This document shows, piece after piece, positions 26,534 through 35,042 of a DNA stretch of 60,134 bases. Below the pieces are notes generated by a model. It made no database searches. It worked only from the letters and a program-made list of their open reading frames with translations, and was not told the DNA's origin. The position numbers and the translations under genes were made by a program. How positions within the stretch are numbered: position 1 is the stretch's first letter; each line of letters starts with the position of its first letter. The DNA is from Longimicrobiales bacterium (GTDB lineage: Bacteria > Gemmatimonadota > Gemmatimonadetes > Longimicrobiales > Gaopeijiaceae), in the NCBI GenBank assembly GCA_028823235.1, contig JAPKBW010000017.1:1-60134 (forward strand). Direction: 5' to 3'.

Positions 26534-28095
26534 GCGAGTGGCACCGATTGGCCCGCCTGAACGAAGGCGTGCTCATAGAAAAGGAGACTGACCAGCGTGG
26601 CTCCGGCAGCGATGACCGGCGTCGATACCGCAAATATGAAACCCAGCACACCCAGTGGCACGGCAATCCAGAAGAAGTGGGCATACTCGCCCCTGATCAT
26701 CGCCCGAGCCGCGAGCGTCCCATGGGCGGTGGGGTGGCGCATGGACGCCTCACCGAGCACGAGCAGGAGATGGGTCGCGAGCGACAGCCGGAAGCAGACG
26801 ACAAGTGAATCTGGAACACTGCCGTTGGTGATCAGCATGAGGACAGCCGCCCCCGCCACCAGGGCCTGGATCAGGAGGTGTCCGGGGAGAAGCGGACTCT
26901 GCCACAGATCCCGCGCTCGTGCCTGCGCGAACAGGTACGCGGTGTACACCGCCGTCATGGCCGCAAGTGGCCCACCGATCCAGCCCAGCACAGGAGTGAT
27001 GTCCGCCCGGCCGAGGAGCGAGGCGCCCAGATGGACCGCCAGAACTCCCCCATATCCGGTAATGATGAAGCCCCCACGAACAAGCCAGCTTCGCCACTGT
27101 GGCTTGAGCAACACCATCCAAAAACGCTCCGGATGCTCGAGATCCCAGATCAGCAGTGCTCCGGTCACCATGAGTCCGACCATCGCGACGATCGGTGCGT
27201 ACAGGCCCCAGAGCGACGAAGTGAACGGGAGTACGCCAATCGCACCGAGAATCAGCGGCACGAGGTACGCGCCGGCAGCGATCGACTTCGTGAACGTGTA
27301 GGCTGACACTCGCCAATCCCACGGCGCTCGGTGCGGAATGTCGTAGCTGAGGACTGCCGCGGCCGAACTGTTCCACGGCCCCGGATGCCCGGACGGCACC
27401 TGGTGATCGACATTCCCCTGCTCGCTCCACATAAACAGGCCACCATCCGGGCGCCTTGCCGCCAATGGGTCGAGTGTCACCTGATCTGCGCCCTTGTAGA
27501 AGAGCTTGGGCCGAGTCTCTTTTTCCGGTTTACGAACCACCACGGCATCCCGGTGAATGATCTCACTGACGGCGGACAGAGGATCGTTCATATCTCCGAC
27601 CATGAGGGCCTCGGTCGGGCAGACCACGACGCACGCAGGCTCCAGTCCTACATCGATGCGATGCGCGCAGAAGTTGCACTTTTCCGCGGACTTGTCCTCG
27701 GGATTGATGAAGATCGCATCGTAGGGACAAGCCGCGATGCACGCCTTGCAGCCAATACAGATCGACTTGTCGAAATCCACGATCCCATCGGGCCGCTGGT
27801 GCATGGCAGCGGTGGGACACGCCGTCACGCAGGGAGCGTCCTCACATTGATTGCACCGCGTGACCTGAAACGAACGTCGAGCCTGCGGGAAATAGCCGGT
27901 ATCGACGTACTTCACATACGTCCGGGTGACCGAAAGCGGCACCTCGTTTTCCGACTTGCAGGCCGTCGTGCAGGCGTGGCATCCGATGCACTTTGTGTGG
28001 TCGACGACCTTGGCCCAACGGGGCGGAGCGGGCGTCGGTGTCGCTGTCGTCAGAGGCATTCGCGGAGCGTCGCGGGTGCGGGTGCTACGGACCAT
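26530..28095 (-). CDS. Fused four-cluster ferredoxin and NrfD-type quinone-reactive membrane subunit
   Basis: A 521-residue fusion. Residues about 25-200 are a DmsB/PsrB-like ferredoxin with four cysteine groups (KCIGCHACTTAC, RCNQCEDAPC, ICIGCKACIAAC, KCNFCAHR and PACVVVC). Residues about 250-515 are an NrfD/PsrC-like membrane domain with about eight helices, including WDLEHPERFW. The ferredoxin part passes electrons between the molybdoenzyme and the quinone site of the membrane part. In most organisms these are two genes. The ATG at 28095 is used. A second Met 12 residues later is possible. It is the first gene of the operon that runs to about 20.8 kb. Confidence 0.9.
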   Translation of the reverse strand: MVRSTRTRDAPRMPLTTATPTPAPPRWAKVVDHTKCIGCHACTTACKSENEVPLSVTRTYVKYVDTGYFPQARRSFQVTRCNQCEDAPCVTACPTAAMHQRPDGIVDFDKSICIGCKACIAACPYDAIFINPEDKSAEKCNFCAHRIDVGLEPACVVVCPTEALMVGDMNDPLSAVSEIIHRDAVVVRKPEKETRPKLFYKGADQVTLDPLAARRPDGGLFMWSEQGNVDHQVPSGHPGPWNSSAAAVLSYDIPHRAPWDWRVSAYTFTKSIAAGAYLVPLILGAIGVLPFTSSLWGLYAPIVAMVGLMVTGALLIWDLEHPERFWMVLLKPQWRSWLVRGGFIITGYGGVLAVHLGASLLGRADITPVLGWIGGPLAAMTAVYTAYLFAQARARDLWQSPLLPGHLLIQALVAGAAVLMLITNGSVPDSLVVCFRLSLATHLLLVLGEASMRHPTAHGTLAARAMIRGEYAHFFWIAVPLGVLGFIFAVSTPVIAAGATLVSLLFYEHAFVQAGQSVPLA

Positions 28096-28545
28096 GCCAA
28101 CTTACCGCCCAAGCCCCCGAAGTTCCACCGTCGAGGCCACGCTGAGTAACCCTCACCACCGGGCTCTCGATACTCCGCGACCAGACCCAACTCGACTCGC
28201 GCACAACGCCGGAAGCGGGAGAGAAACTACCTCCACCAGAATCAGCACGAACGGCGCGATCGCAAACGTTCGAGGGTCGGCCGTAGACAGCCAAGAGGAG
28301 CCCCGAGAAGGCGCCACGCTGGCACGGAGCACCGACCCGCGCGGGAACCCGGCGCACGCCAAGACGGCGACAACTCCCAGCAGCAGCGCCCAAGGACCAC
28401 ACATCCGCCGACTCAGCGCCAAAGCGCAGGTCGGCGATGAACCGATTGCCGAGAAGGCTCACTGTTGTGGACACACTGTCGACGCTGGAGTGTGCCGAAG
28501 GGGTTCGCGCGATCAGGTGTGGTACTTGGAGGAAGCCGTCCACAG
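28096..28545. other. Unassigned 450-base stretch upstream of the molybdoenzyme operon
   Basis: It should contain the operon promoter. A minus-strand frame (28422-28153) encodes hydrophobic stretches such as WALLLGVVAVLACAGF and FVLILVEVVSLPLPAL, so a small membrane protein or a decayed gene is possible. I find no ribosome site or recognisable family, and an overlapping frame is equally open. I do not call a gene. Confidence 0.35.
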
Positions 28546-29040
28546 CTACCCCGCCACCTCTCGGCGAGGGACCTCAGTAGTGATTTCACGCAGCGCCTTG
28601 TCGACCTGTTCACCCAGTGCCCGACTGAACAGGTGACGGTTCTGACCGAACCAGGCCGCCCATGACGGCGCACGCAGGTGATGCTTCAGGGTGGCGCGAT
28701 ACGCCTCCCACATCTGGTGGTCGAGGGTCCCCATCCGATGCGAGTACTGCAGATTTCCGAAGTGGCGATAGACCGCAGTCATATAGGAATCCCACCGCAA
28801 CTGCTCGGCTTCGTTGAGTTCCGTCAGATCCCGCTCAGCCTTGGCCAGGAACGCCGCGAACTCCGGGTCACGGAACGAGTGCTCTGTGAGCCGAATGCTG
28901 TTTTGAACCATCGAGTTGAACGAAGCCGCCCGAACTGAAACCGTGTTCTGACTCATCTGCCGGGCGAGATATATGAGTGAGACAACGACGCCCAACGCGC
29001 CGATGAACTCCCCGAGGTTTCCAAGATCCTGGAGCGACAT
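28546..29040 (-). CDS. Small protein with one N-terminal membrane helix, unknown function
   Basis: A 164-residue protein. An N-terminal helix (NLGEFIGALGVVVSLIYLARQM) is followed by SQNTVSVRAASFNSMV and a soluble helical body rich in Trp, His and Arg. This layout matches a widespread uncharacterised family in marine and soil bacteria that starts with a single anchor and an R-AS helix. The C-terminus is charged. No catalytic residues are apparent. It is a single gene on the minus strand. Confidence 0.65.
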   Translation of the reverse strand: MSLQDLGNLGEFIGALGVVVSLIYLARQMSQNTVSVRAASFNSMVQNSIRLTEHSFRDPEFAAFLAKAERDLTELNEAEQLRWDSYMTAVYRHFGNLQYSHRMGTLDHQMWEAYRATLKHHLRAPSWAAWFGQNRHLFSRALGEQVDKALREITTEVPRREVAG

Positions 29041-29503
29041 GGCAATCCTTGTCAGGGCTTGTCCTTACGGCCCGAAAGATACCTCACGTGGGCCGCGAGT
29101 CTCCCCCCCTCGGTCTCCGATCCAATACTTCCGATTTAACCGGAGCCGCAGCCTGTGCTCGGTGGTAGAAAACAGCAGTAGGGCCAACCCGATCGGGACC
29201 GCTCATCTCCGCAAAACATCCAGGCCAAACGCTCCCACGGCGGCACCCGCGGCCAGTGCCACACCTGCCAGAACTTCCCCGATAGCGAACGGAGAAAACC
29301 CTCAGCTCACTCGGGGCCCGGGCCGCACCTTGCGCAGCCCCGAGGTCCGAGGTCAAGAGGCAGATGTCACCATCGGACGAACTCCAAGGCGAACCCGAAG
29401 ATGAGAGCGACCGCGAAAGTCTCGCCCTAGGTCAGGCCGAAGAGCTTCTGGCAGAGGGTAGTGACTGAAAAAGGAAGATGAAGAACATGGGCGATTCGGC
29501 TCG
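29041..29503. other. Stretch with two short coding-like fragments, no complete gene
   Basis: On the minus strand, 29301-29203 reads as 32 codons ending at TGA, with a hydrophobic stretch GEVLAGVALAAGAAVGAFG and then LDVLRR. It looks like the last helix of a lost membrane protein. On the plus strand, ATG at 29364 to TGA at 29466 encodes a 34-residue very acidic peptide (MSPSDELQGEPEDESD onward). Neither has a clear ribosome site. Both are low-confidence. Confidence 0.35.
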
Positions 29504-29905
29504 TCAGCCTTCGAGGAGGTCGTCCACCAGGAAGAGATCCGTGAGCAGCGCACGCATGTGAATGAAGGCATTGAGGTTGTCGATCAACTCAGAACTCACC
29601 CCGGGCCTCGCTGAGATCAGCCGAACCATAGCAAGAGCAGCTGTCGCATCCGATCGGACCAGTGCGACGACATCGGCCCACGAATCGGACGGCTCTCGCC
29701 CGGCTACCGCTTCCGTTACCAGCTCGGGTAGTCCGTTCATGGCTTTCTCAATCTTCGCCAGAAATTCGCGGAGTTGAGCACCAGCCTTGGCACCCTCATC
29801 AGTGGTCAGGCCTTGAGCAGCATACGCGAGGAAGAACTCGTAACTCGATTCGATGGCGTCGATTCTCGCCTTTACTTCGTCGGTCGCCGAAGACACGGCT
29901 GGCAT
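29504..29905 (-). CDS. Hypothetical all-helical protein, 133 residues
   Basis: A soluble, mostly helical acidic protein without cysteines, signal or membrane segment. Regular heptad-like spacing occurs in QLREFLAKIEKAMNGL and ALAMVRLISARPG. The C-terminus is hydrophobic and acidic (LLTDLFLVDDLLEG), which could be a docking segment. I do not recognise a family. It is a single gene between the anchored small protein and the cytochrome b gene. Confidence 0.5.
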   Translation of the reverse strand: MPAVSSATDEVKARIDAIESSYEFFLAYAAQGLTTDEGAKAGAQLREFLAKIEKAMNGLPELVTEAVAGREPSDSWADVVALVRSDATAALAMVRLISARPGVSSELIDNLNAFIHMRALLTDLFLVDDLLEG

Positions 29906-29954
29906 CGCTCACTTTAAGAGAATATCTGGTCCGCGGCGATCCGCGAACGGGTCC

Positions 29955-29990
29955 TGAAAAAGAGAGGCCGAACGCAGCGCGTCCGGCCCC
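29955..29990 (-). terminator. Intrinsic terminator after the cytochrome b/Mo-hydroxylase operon
   Basis: On the minus strand, gccggacgc (29987-29979) pairs with gcgttcggc (29975-29967) with one mismatch and a three-base loop. It is followed by a T-rich run opposite 29965-29955. It sits about 25 bases after the cytochrome b stop. Confidence 0.7.
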
Positions 29991-30012
29991 TCACCTCGTT
30001 CAACTTTTCGTG

Positions 30013-30888
30013 TCATTCCTCTCGACGCGGAGCACTCACAGTCGAGTCGGTCAACGCCCCAGAGGGGGAGTCGCTCGACTTCACCGCTTGGTCCGTCACG
30101 ACCCACTTCTCAGGATCAAAGTGCTCGGCATAGTGCTCCCGGTCGATCCAGCCACGGACCATGGACCAGGTGATCCACCGCTTTTCGGGACGGAGAGCGA
30201 AATAGATGTGCGAAGCGATGAGGAGGATCAGCGACACGCCGGACAGGCCGTGAACGACATACATCACGCCCCAGACATTGTCGGCGAACAGGTACGGATT
30301 TGGCGTCCAGAAGGGTGTATCGATACGAACCATCATCAGTGCGCCCGTAACGATCGCCGAAAGCGACACCACTACGATCGCGTGGTGATACATGCGGTGG
30401 TCGAACGGATATTTTCCGGCCTTCGGTGGCGCAGGCGCCTTCGAAGACATGAGATGCTTCACGGTCGCAACGCCTTCCGAGATCCCAAGCTGGAACATCG
30501 ACCAGAAGTCCTGCCAACCAATGGCGTGGATCACGTGGTAGACGACCGTTGCGATCAGTACGAGCCCGGCAATCCAGTGGATCTGTACCCACGGGAACTG
30601 AAGGCCCATAACCGGGACAAACGCGGTGACTAGCAGGACCAGCATCGAGGCGGACATGGTCCAGTGGAAGATCCGCGCCGACAACGTATGGCGCTCGATC
30701 TTCTCAGGGATGCCCGCGGGCAGATCGGTCACTGGCTCATGCGCCTCAGCTGATCTCGTCTTGATCCATACGGCGTGGCCGATCAGGAAAAGGCCCGCCA
30801 ACGCAAGCGCGGCCCACATGAGATCCCAAGACAAGCCAATGAGGACATCCTGACCCCATGGATTGCTAGCTCTCCTCCAGAATTCCAT
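30013..30888 (-). CDS. Dihaem cytochrome b (formate dehydrogenase gamma/cytochrome b561-like)
   Basis: A 291-residue membrane protein. An extra first helix (MWAALALAGLFLIGHAVW) precedes a four-helix cytochrome b. Haem-ligand histidines are plausible in ARIFHWTMSASM, QIHWIAGLV, VVYHVIHA and LLIASHIYFAL. Members pass electrons from a periplasmic dehydrogenase to the quinone pool. The ATG overlaps the stop of the FAD-subunit gene by one base. It therefore forms the last gene of the exported Mo-hydroxylase operon and is likely its membrane anchor and electron acceptor. Confidence 0.82.
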   Translation of the reverse strand: MEFWRRASNPWGQDVLIGLSWDLMWAALALAGLFLIGHAVWIKTRSAEAHEPVTDLPAGIPEKIERHTLSARIFHWTMSASMLVLLVTAFVPVMGLQFPWVQIHWIAGLVLIATVVYHVIHAIGWQDFWSMFQLGISEGVATVKHLMSSKAPAPPKAGKYPFDHRMYHHAIVVVSLSAIVTGALMMVRIDTPFWTPNPYLFADNVWGVMYVVHGLSGVSLILLIASHIYFALRPEKRWITWSMVRGWIDREHYAEHFDPEKWVVTDQAVKSSDSPSGALTDSTVSAPRREE

Positions 30889-31886
30889 CAGGCGACACTC
30901 CTAACAGCCCGGCGGACCAGGTTGCGCATCATCGGGATTTTGTAGTCGTTGTGTCTCAACGCTCGCGCGCCGTCGATGGCGACTTCACCGGCGGCGTTGG
31001 CTGTAGCCTCATCGCCGCTCATCCCTGTTACGAGGCGTTCGGCTGCCTCGAGACGTACTGGGTAAGGAGCGACACCGTTCACAGCAATTCGCGCGTCACG
31101 AATCGTACCGCCGTCCATCTGGAACGCCGCGGCCACGCTCACGAGCTGGAAGTCCCAAGACCCACGATCCCTCACCTTCTCGTAGTAGAACTCGGCGTTC
31201 GCCCACGTTGAAGGGATCTGAATTCGGGTCAACAGATCTCTGGGCTTCATCACGGTCATCTGCGTAATGTCGATCGCGGGTCCAATGAAGAAGTCCTCCG
31301 CGTCATGGACGCTCGCCCCCCCTGAGTTCTCGACGATCATCTTGGCCCCCAGCGCGACAAGCGCGGGTGCGGTGTCCGATGGATTCACCGCTACGCACCG
31401 GCTACGGCCCATGATGCAGTGTTCACGGTTCATTGCCTGAGGCGCCGAAGCGTAACAGGTGTTTCCACCTGCACGGTAGCAAGGCCACCCACTCCTGTAG
31501 TACCAGCACCGGGTGTCCTGCGAGACGTTGCCGCCCACGGTACCCTGGTTGCGGATCTGAGGCGTCGCCACGTGCTCGGCCGCGTCGGCCAGCACACGAT
31601 ACTCGGACCGAACCCGCTCGTGGCGGACGACCTCAGTGAGCGTCGTCATCGCACCGATCTCGATGCCGTCTTCTACCTCACGGATCCCCGTCAACTCGGG
31701 AATACCGCCCAGGTCGATGACTGCCGACGGACGTTTCACCCGGTCCTTGAACCAGTCGAACGAATCGAGCCCACCCGCCAGCACCCACCCACCCTCACGA
31801 TGCTCGTCGAGCAAATCCATCGCTCCTTCGATCGTGGTCGGCTGAAACAGGTCGAATGCCGGAATCATATCTCTGATCTTTGCCAT
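30888..31886 (-). CDS. FAD-binding subunit of a xanthine-dehydrogenase-family enzyme (PaoB/CoxM-like)
   Basis: A 332-residue flavoprotein subunit. FAD-binding motifs are VLAGGLDSFDW near 35 and TVGGNVSQDTRC near 118. An inserted four-cysteine loop (Cys in TRCWYYR, WPCYRAGG, TCYASAP and EHCIMG) is the extra [4Fe-4S] site seen in PaoB and 4-hydroxybenzoyl-CoA reductase beta subunits. It passes electrons between the 2Fe-2S and Mo subunits and FAD. It lies between the Mo subunit (13 bases upstream) and cytochrome b. The Fe-S loop favours a periplasmic aldehyde oxidoreductase-like enzyme over CO dehydrogenase. Confidence 0.88.
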   Translation of the reverse strand: MAKIRDMIPAFDLFQPTTIEGAMDLLDEHREGGWVLAGGLDSFDWFKDRVKRPSAVIDLGGIPELTGIREVEDGIEIGAMTTLTEVVRHERVRSEYRVLADAAEHVATPQIRNQGTVGGNVSQDTRCWYYRSGWPCYRAGGNTCYASAPQAMNREHCIMGRSRCVAVNPSDTAPALVALGAKMIVENSGGASVHDAEDFFIGPAIDITQMTVMKPRDLLTRIQIPSTWANAEFYYEKVRDRGSWDFQLVSVAAAFQMDGGTIRDARIAVNGVAPYPVRLEAAERLVTGMSGDEATANAAGEVAIDGARALRHNDYKIPMMRNLVRRAVRSVA

Positions 31887-31898
31887 GTCTCGTGCTCC

Positions 31899-34289
31899 CT
31901 AGCCGACGTGTTGGTCGAGGCGGCCGTGTGCGGGATCTCGTCCTTCGATCTCCGCCAGGATGATGTCCGGTGTCAGCGGGGTGCGGCACAGGCAGCGACC
32001 GCCGAGCGCGTCTGCGACCGCGCATGTCAGCGCTGCGGCACCAGCGCCAACCGGGGGCTCACCGATGCCCTTCGCTCCGACCGGATCGGTGGGGTCGGGA
32101 ATGTCGACCGCGCCCCACTTCAAGTCAGGCGGAACGTCCAGGATTCCAGGAGGTCTTGCCGTATAGAGTCGGTTGGCAAACGGCACGCCCCACTTCGGGT
32201 CGAAGACCCAGCGCTGCGTCATCGCCATGCCCATGCCCTGAATGCTCCCACCGAGCAGCTGCGCGCCGAGGCTCCTCGGGTGAACGACCGTTCCACAATC
32301 CGTAATTCCCACATACTCCTTGAGATCGACGACGCCGGTCTCCTCGTCGAGCTCTATCACGGCGAATCCGGCGACCCAGGAGTAGATGGAACCTTCCCCG
32401 CCGTAATTGTCTTTCGCGATACCCATGAGCCCCTGCCCCGCGAGCATCTGCGCTGCAGGTACGGTCTGCGCATGGATGTCTTCCGGGAGCTCGTGGCCTG
32501 CGTACTCACCACCCATTGCGATCGCCCGTTCGGCCACCCTCGCCATGGTCATCGTACCGCCGGGTCCGATAACCCTGCCGTTGTCGGCCCGATATTGGCT
32601 CGGTGAGCCACCCAGGGTGGCAGCCGCGACCTCTTTCACTTTCCGGAGAGCGTCCATTCCTGCCGCATGGTTCGCACGTGTGTGGGCATGGGTGGTCTGG
32701 CTTCCCGCCTGGACGGTCGAGCGAGGCATTCCCTTGCTCGAGTCTCCCCACACAATGACGACGTCTTCCCAGTTGTAGCCCAGAATCTCTGCAGCCGGCC
32801 GTGCCGTATCCGCAATCGAGTGCGTACCGAGATTTCCAATCCCCTGGTGCACATAGAGTCGCCCGTCCGGACGGATGAGCATCATGCCGTCTCGACCACG
32901 TGACCCAGCGGTGTAGGGCGAGAGGCCGACGCCTATCCCGGTAACCTTCGACCCGTTGCGCTGACCGGAAAGAGCGAGCTTGCTCTCCCAGTCGAACATC
33001 TCCCGGCCCATCTCCAGCGCTTCACGAGCGTGCACGCTCGTGAGCGTAGTGCCCCGAGGACCGAACTCGACGTCGGGCCCGGGCGCGTTGAGCAGATGTG
33101 CCTCCAGGCGGTCCACACCTAGTTCGCGTGCTGCCTTCTCGAGGATCGGCTCCATCATAGAGATGATCTGTGCTCCACCCGGACCACGCTGCGCGGCCTT
33201 CGGCGGGGTGTTCGTGTACATCGGCACGCCCCGGAAGCGCATATTATCCGGGGTGTATGTCAGATCAGCGATCGCCGCTGCGCTGTTAAGATCGCTCGCA
33301 CCGTACGGGCCGCTCTCCTGAACAATGATCAGATCAATCGCGTTGCATTTACCGTTCTCGAGGAAGCCCATCTTGAGCCAGCTCTGGAACCCGGGGCGCG
33401 CGCGACCGATGTAGTTCTCTTCATACCGCGTGATGCGATGCATGACCGGTGTCCCGCCGAGCTTCCGCGAGAGCAGAACCGGGATCTGCATGACGGTCGA
33501 TCCAGCAATCTTCGATCCGAATCCGCCGCCACAGTACTCACCGACGAGCGTGATGTTTTCCGCGTTCATATCGAGCGCCCCAGCCAGTCCAAACTTCGTC
33601 TGCTGGGTGCTCTGGGTGGATACGAAGGCGAAGAGGTGATCACCCTCCCAATACGCCATGTTGGAGCGCGGCTCCATGGGGTGATGGCTCAGTGACTGAT
33701 GGACGATCGTCTCTTCGAGCACCAGCACCGACTGCGCAAACGCAGACTCCGGGTCTCCCTTCACCCACTCCGTTGGGCACTCCGGGTCTGGCCTCTCCCC
33801 GGCATCGATACGAGCGAAGTCTTCTGCGGTCCACTTCGTCTCTGTCCAGCCGTCCGCTCCGAATGCGTTGCCCTCGGGATACGCATTCGGACCTCCTGGA
33901 CGAAGACTCTCAAGCGGATCCAAGACGAAAGGAAGCGGCTCGTAATCGACCTCGATCAACTCGATGGCCGCTGCTGCCGTTTCCTCATCCACGGCCGCGA
34001 CCGCTAGAATCGGCTCGCCCTCGAACCGCGGATGGTCGGTTAGGCAAGCCTCACGCGGTCCCTCACGGGACGGCACGTCGCTCGCTCTGAGGATATCAAT
34101 GACACCAGGCAGCGCGAGAGCACGTGACGCATCGACGCCCCGCACCCGGGCATGCGGCATGGCGCTAAGCAGCAATTTGGCGAAGACCATTCCCGGGGCC
34201 CGGAAGTCTTCGGCGTACTTCGCACGACCCGTGATCTTCGCATGAAGATCCGGTGCGGCGATGTCGGTTCCAAGCAGTTTGTCGGCCAT
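31899..34289 (-). CDS. Molybdopterin-binding catalytic subunit, xanthine-dehydrogenase family (PaoC-like)
   Basis: A 796-residue large subunit. The N-terminal domain has ITGRAKYAEDF and the MoCo-binding domain has VGEYCGGGFGSK, AAQRGPGGAQ and the catalytic glutamate loop GAKGIGEPPVG near the C-terminus. The active-site CO dehydrogenase signature (a loop with Cys next to Mo) is not seen, so CO oxidation is unlikely. It probably hydroxylates aldehydes or N-heterocycles. It has no signal peptide and must be exported as a complex with the Tat-bearing Fe-S subunit encoded just upstream. Order in the operon: Fe-S, Mo, FAD, cytochrome b. Confidence 0.9.
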   Translation of the reverse strand: MADKLLGTDIAAPDLHAKITGRAKYAEDFRAPGMVFAKLLLSAMPHARVRGVDASRALALPGVIDILRASDVPSREGPREACLTDHPRFEGEPILAVAAVDEETAAAAIELIEVDYEPLPFVLDPLESLRPGGPNAYPEGNAFGADGWTETKWTAEDFARIDAGERPDPECPTEWVKGDPESAFAQSVLVLEETIVHQSLSHHPMEPRSNMAYWEGDHLFAFVSTQSTQQTKFGLAGALDMNAENITLVGEYCGGGFGSKIAGSTVMQIPVLLSRKLGGTPVMHRITRYEENYIGRARPGFQSWLKMGFLENGKCNAIDLIIVQESGPYGASDLNSAAAIADLTYTPDNMRFRGVPMYTNTPPKAAQRGPGGAQIISMMEPILEKAARELGVDRLEAHLLNAPGPDVEFGPRGTTLTSVHAREALEMGREMFDWESKLALSGQRNGSKVTGIGVGLSPYTAGSRGRDGMMLIRPDGRLYVHQGIGNLGTHSIADTARPAAEILGYNWEDVVIVWGDSSKGMPRSTVQAGSQTTHAHTRANHAAGMDALRKVKEVAAATLGGSPSQYRADNGRVIGPGGTMTMARVAERAIAMGGEYAGHELPEDIHAQTVPAAQMLAGQGLMGIAKDNYGGEGSIYSWVAGFAVIELDEETGVVDLKEYVGITDCGTVVHPRSLGAQLLGGSIQGMGMAMTQRWVFDPKWGVPFANRLYTARPPGILDVPPDLKWGAVDIPDPTDPVGAKGIGEPPVGAGAAALTCAVADALGGRCLCRTPLTPDIILAEIEGRDPAHGRLDQHVG

Positions 34290-34300
34290 TGGTCCCTCCC

Positions 34301-34933
34301 CTATACGCTGCGTGCGAGTTCAGCCGCTCGCATCGCACAGTTGAGGATTTTGTCGTAGTCAGCGCAACGGCAGAGATTGCCGGACAGCGCGTGGGCCGCC
34401 TCTTCGCGGGTCGGATTCGGATTGTCATCCAGCATTGCCGTCATGCTCATGATGAAGCCCGGCGCACAGAAGGCGCACTGGAAGCCACCTTCCTCCATCA
34501 CCGCCTGCTGCACAACACTCAGGGCACCCGTATCAGGATTCTCCAGACCCTCAATCGTCGTCACCTGACGGCCTCTGACCTGATGTGTGAGCATCGAGCA
34601 GCCGTACTGAGACACGCCGTCAACAAGAAGCGTACAGGCTCCGCACTCTGCCCGATCACAACCGAGCTTCGTACCCGTCAGCCCCAGCTTGTAGCGCAGG
34701 GTCATGGCCAAGGTCTCGTGCGGAAGCACGTCGACTCGGCGTTCCTGACCGTTGACGTTGAGCGTGATAAGGCGCTCGGTGGCGGTCTGCATCGTCGCAG
34801 CGCCAAGGAGACTGGTCCCCTTGAACATGTAGCTGGTCGATGAAGCGGTTGCGCCTGTAGCGATCACGCCTTTGATGAAGGTTCGCCTAGAGAATTTCTT
34901 CTCCAGCACACCGACGGATTCGGACGGGGCCAT
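34301..34933 (-). CDS. Tat-exported 2Fe-2S subunit of the Mo hydroxylase (PaoA/CoxS-like)
   Basis: A 210-residue subunit. The N-terminus has a Tat signal, KFSRRTFIKGVIATGAT. A plant-type ferredoxin domain follows (KLGCDRAECGACTLLVDG with a further Cys in QYGCSML). Then comes the all-helical second 2Fe-2S domain, with CAFCAPGF and GNLCRCADYDKI. It relays electrons from Mo to FAD. The ATG at 34933 is chosen over an upstream frame because ggag lies seven bases before it. As the only subunit with a signal, it must carry the heterotrimer through the Tat pore. Confidence 0.92.
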   Translation of the reverse strand: MAPSESVGVLEKKFSRRTFIKGVIATGATASSTSYMFKGTSLLGAATMQTATERLITLNVNGQERRVDVLPHETLAMTLRYKLGLTGTKLGCDRAECGACTLLVDGVSQYGCSMLTHQVRGRQVTTIEGLENPDTGALSVVQQAVMEEGGFQCAFCAPGFIMSMTAMLDDNPNPTREEAAHALSGNLCRCADYDKILNCAMRAAELARSV

Positions 34934-35042
34934 CGAGCACTCCTGCGGGTGTGGCGTCATGCGGATCTCGCCAACATAGGAGTGTGCACGTCGCAGCGAC
35001 AGGAGTTTCAGCCGCGACGAACCCGGCTGGAGACGGCCCGGA

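Noticed and set aside
29662-30633. 323-codon plus-strand frame
   Set aside because: Antisense to the helical protein and cytochrome b genes; composition typical of a shadow frame.
31899-34289. Aerobic CO dehydrogenase large subunit
   Set aside because: The characteristic active-site cysteine loop is not seen, and the FAD subunit has the PaoB-like four-Cys loop instead.
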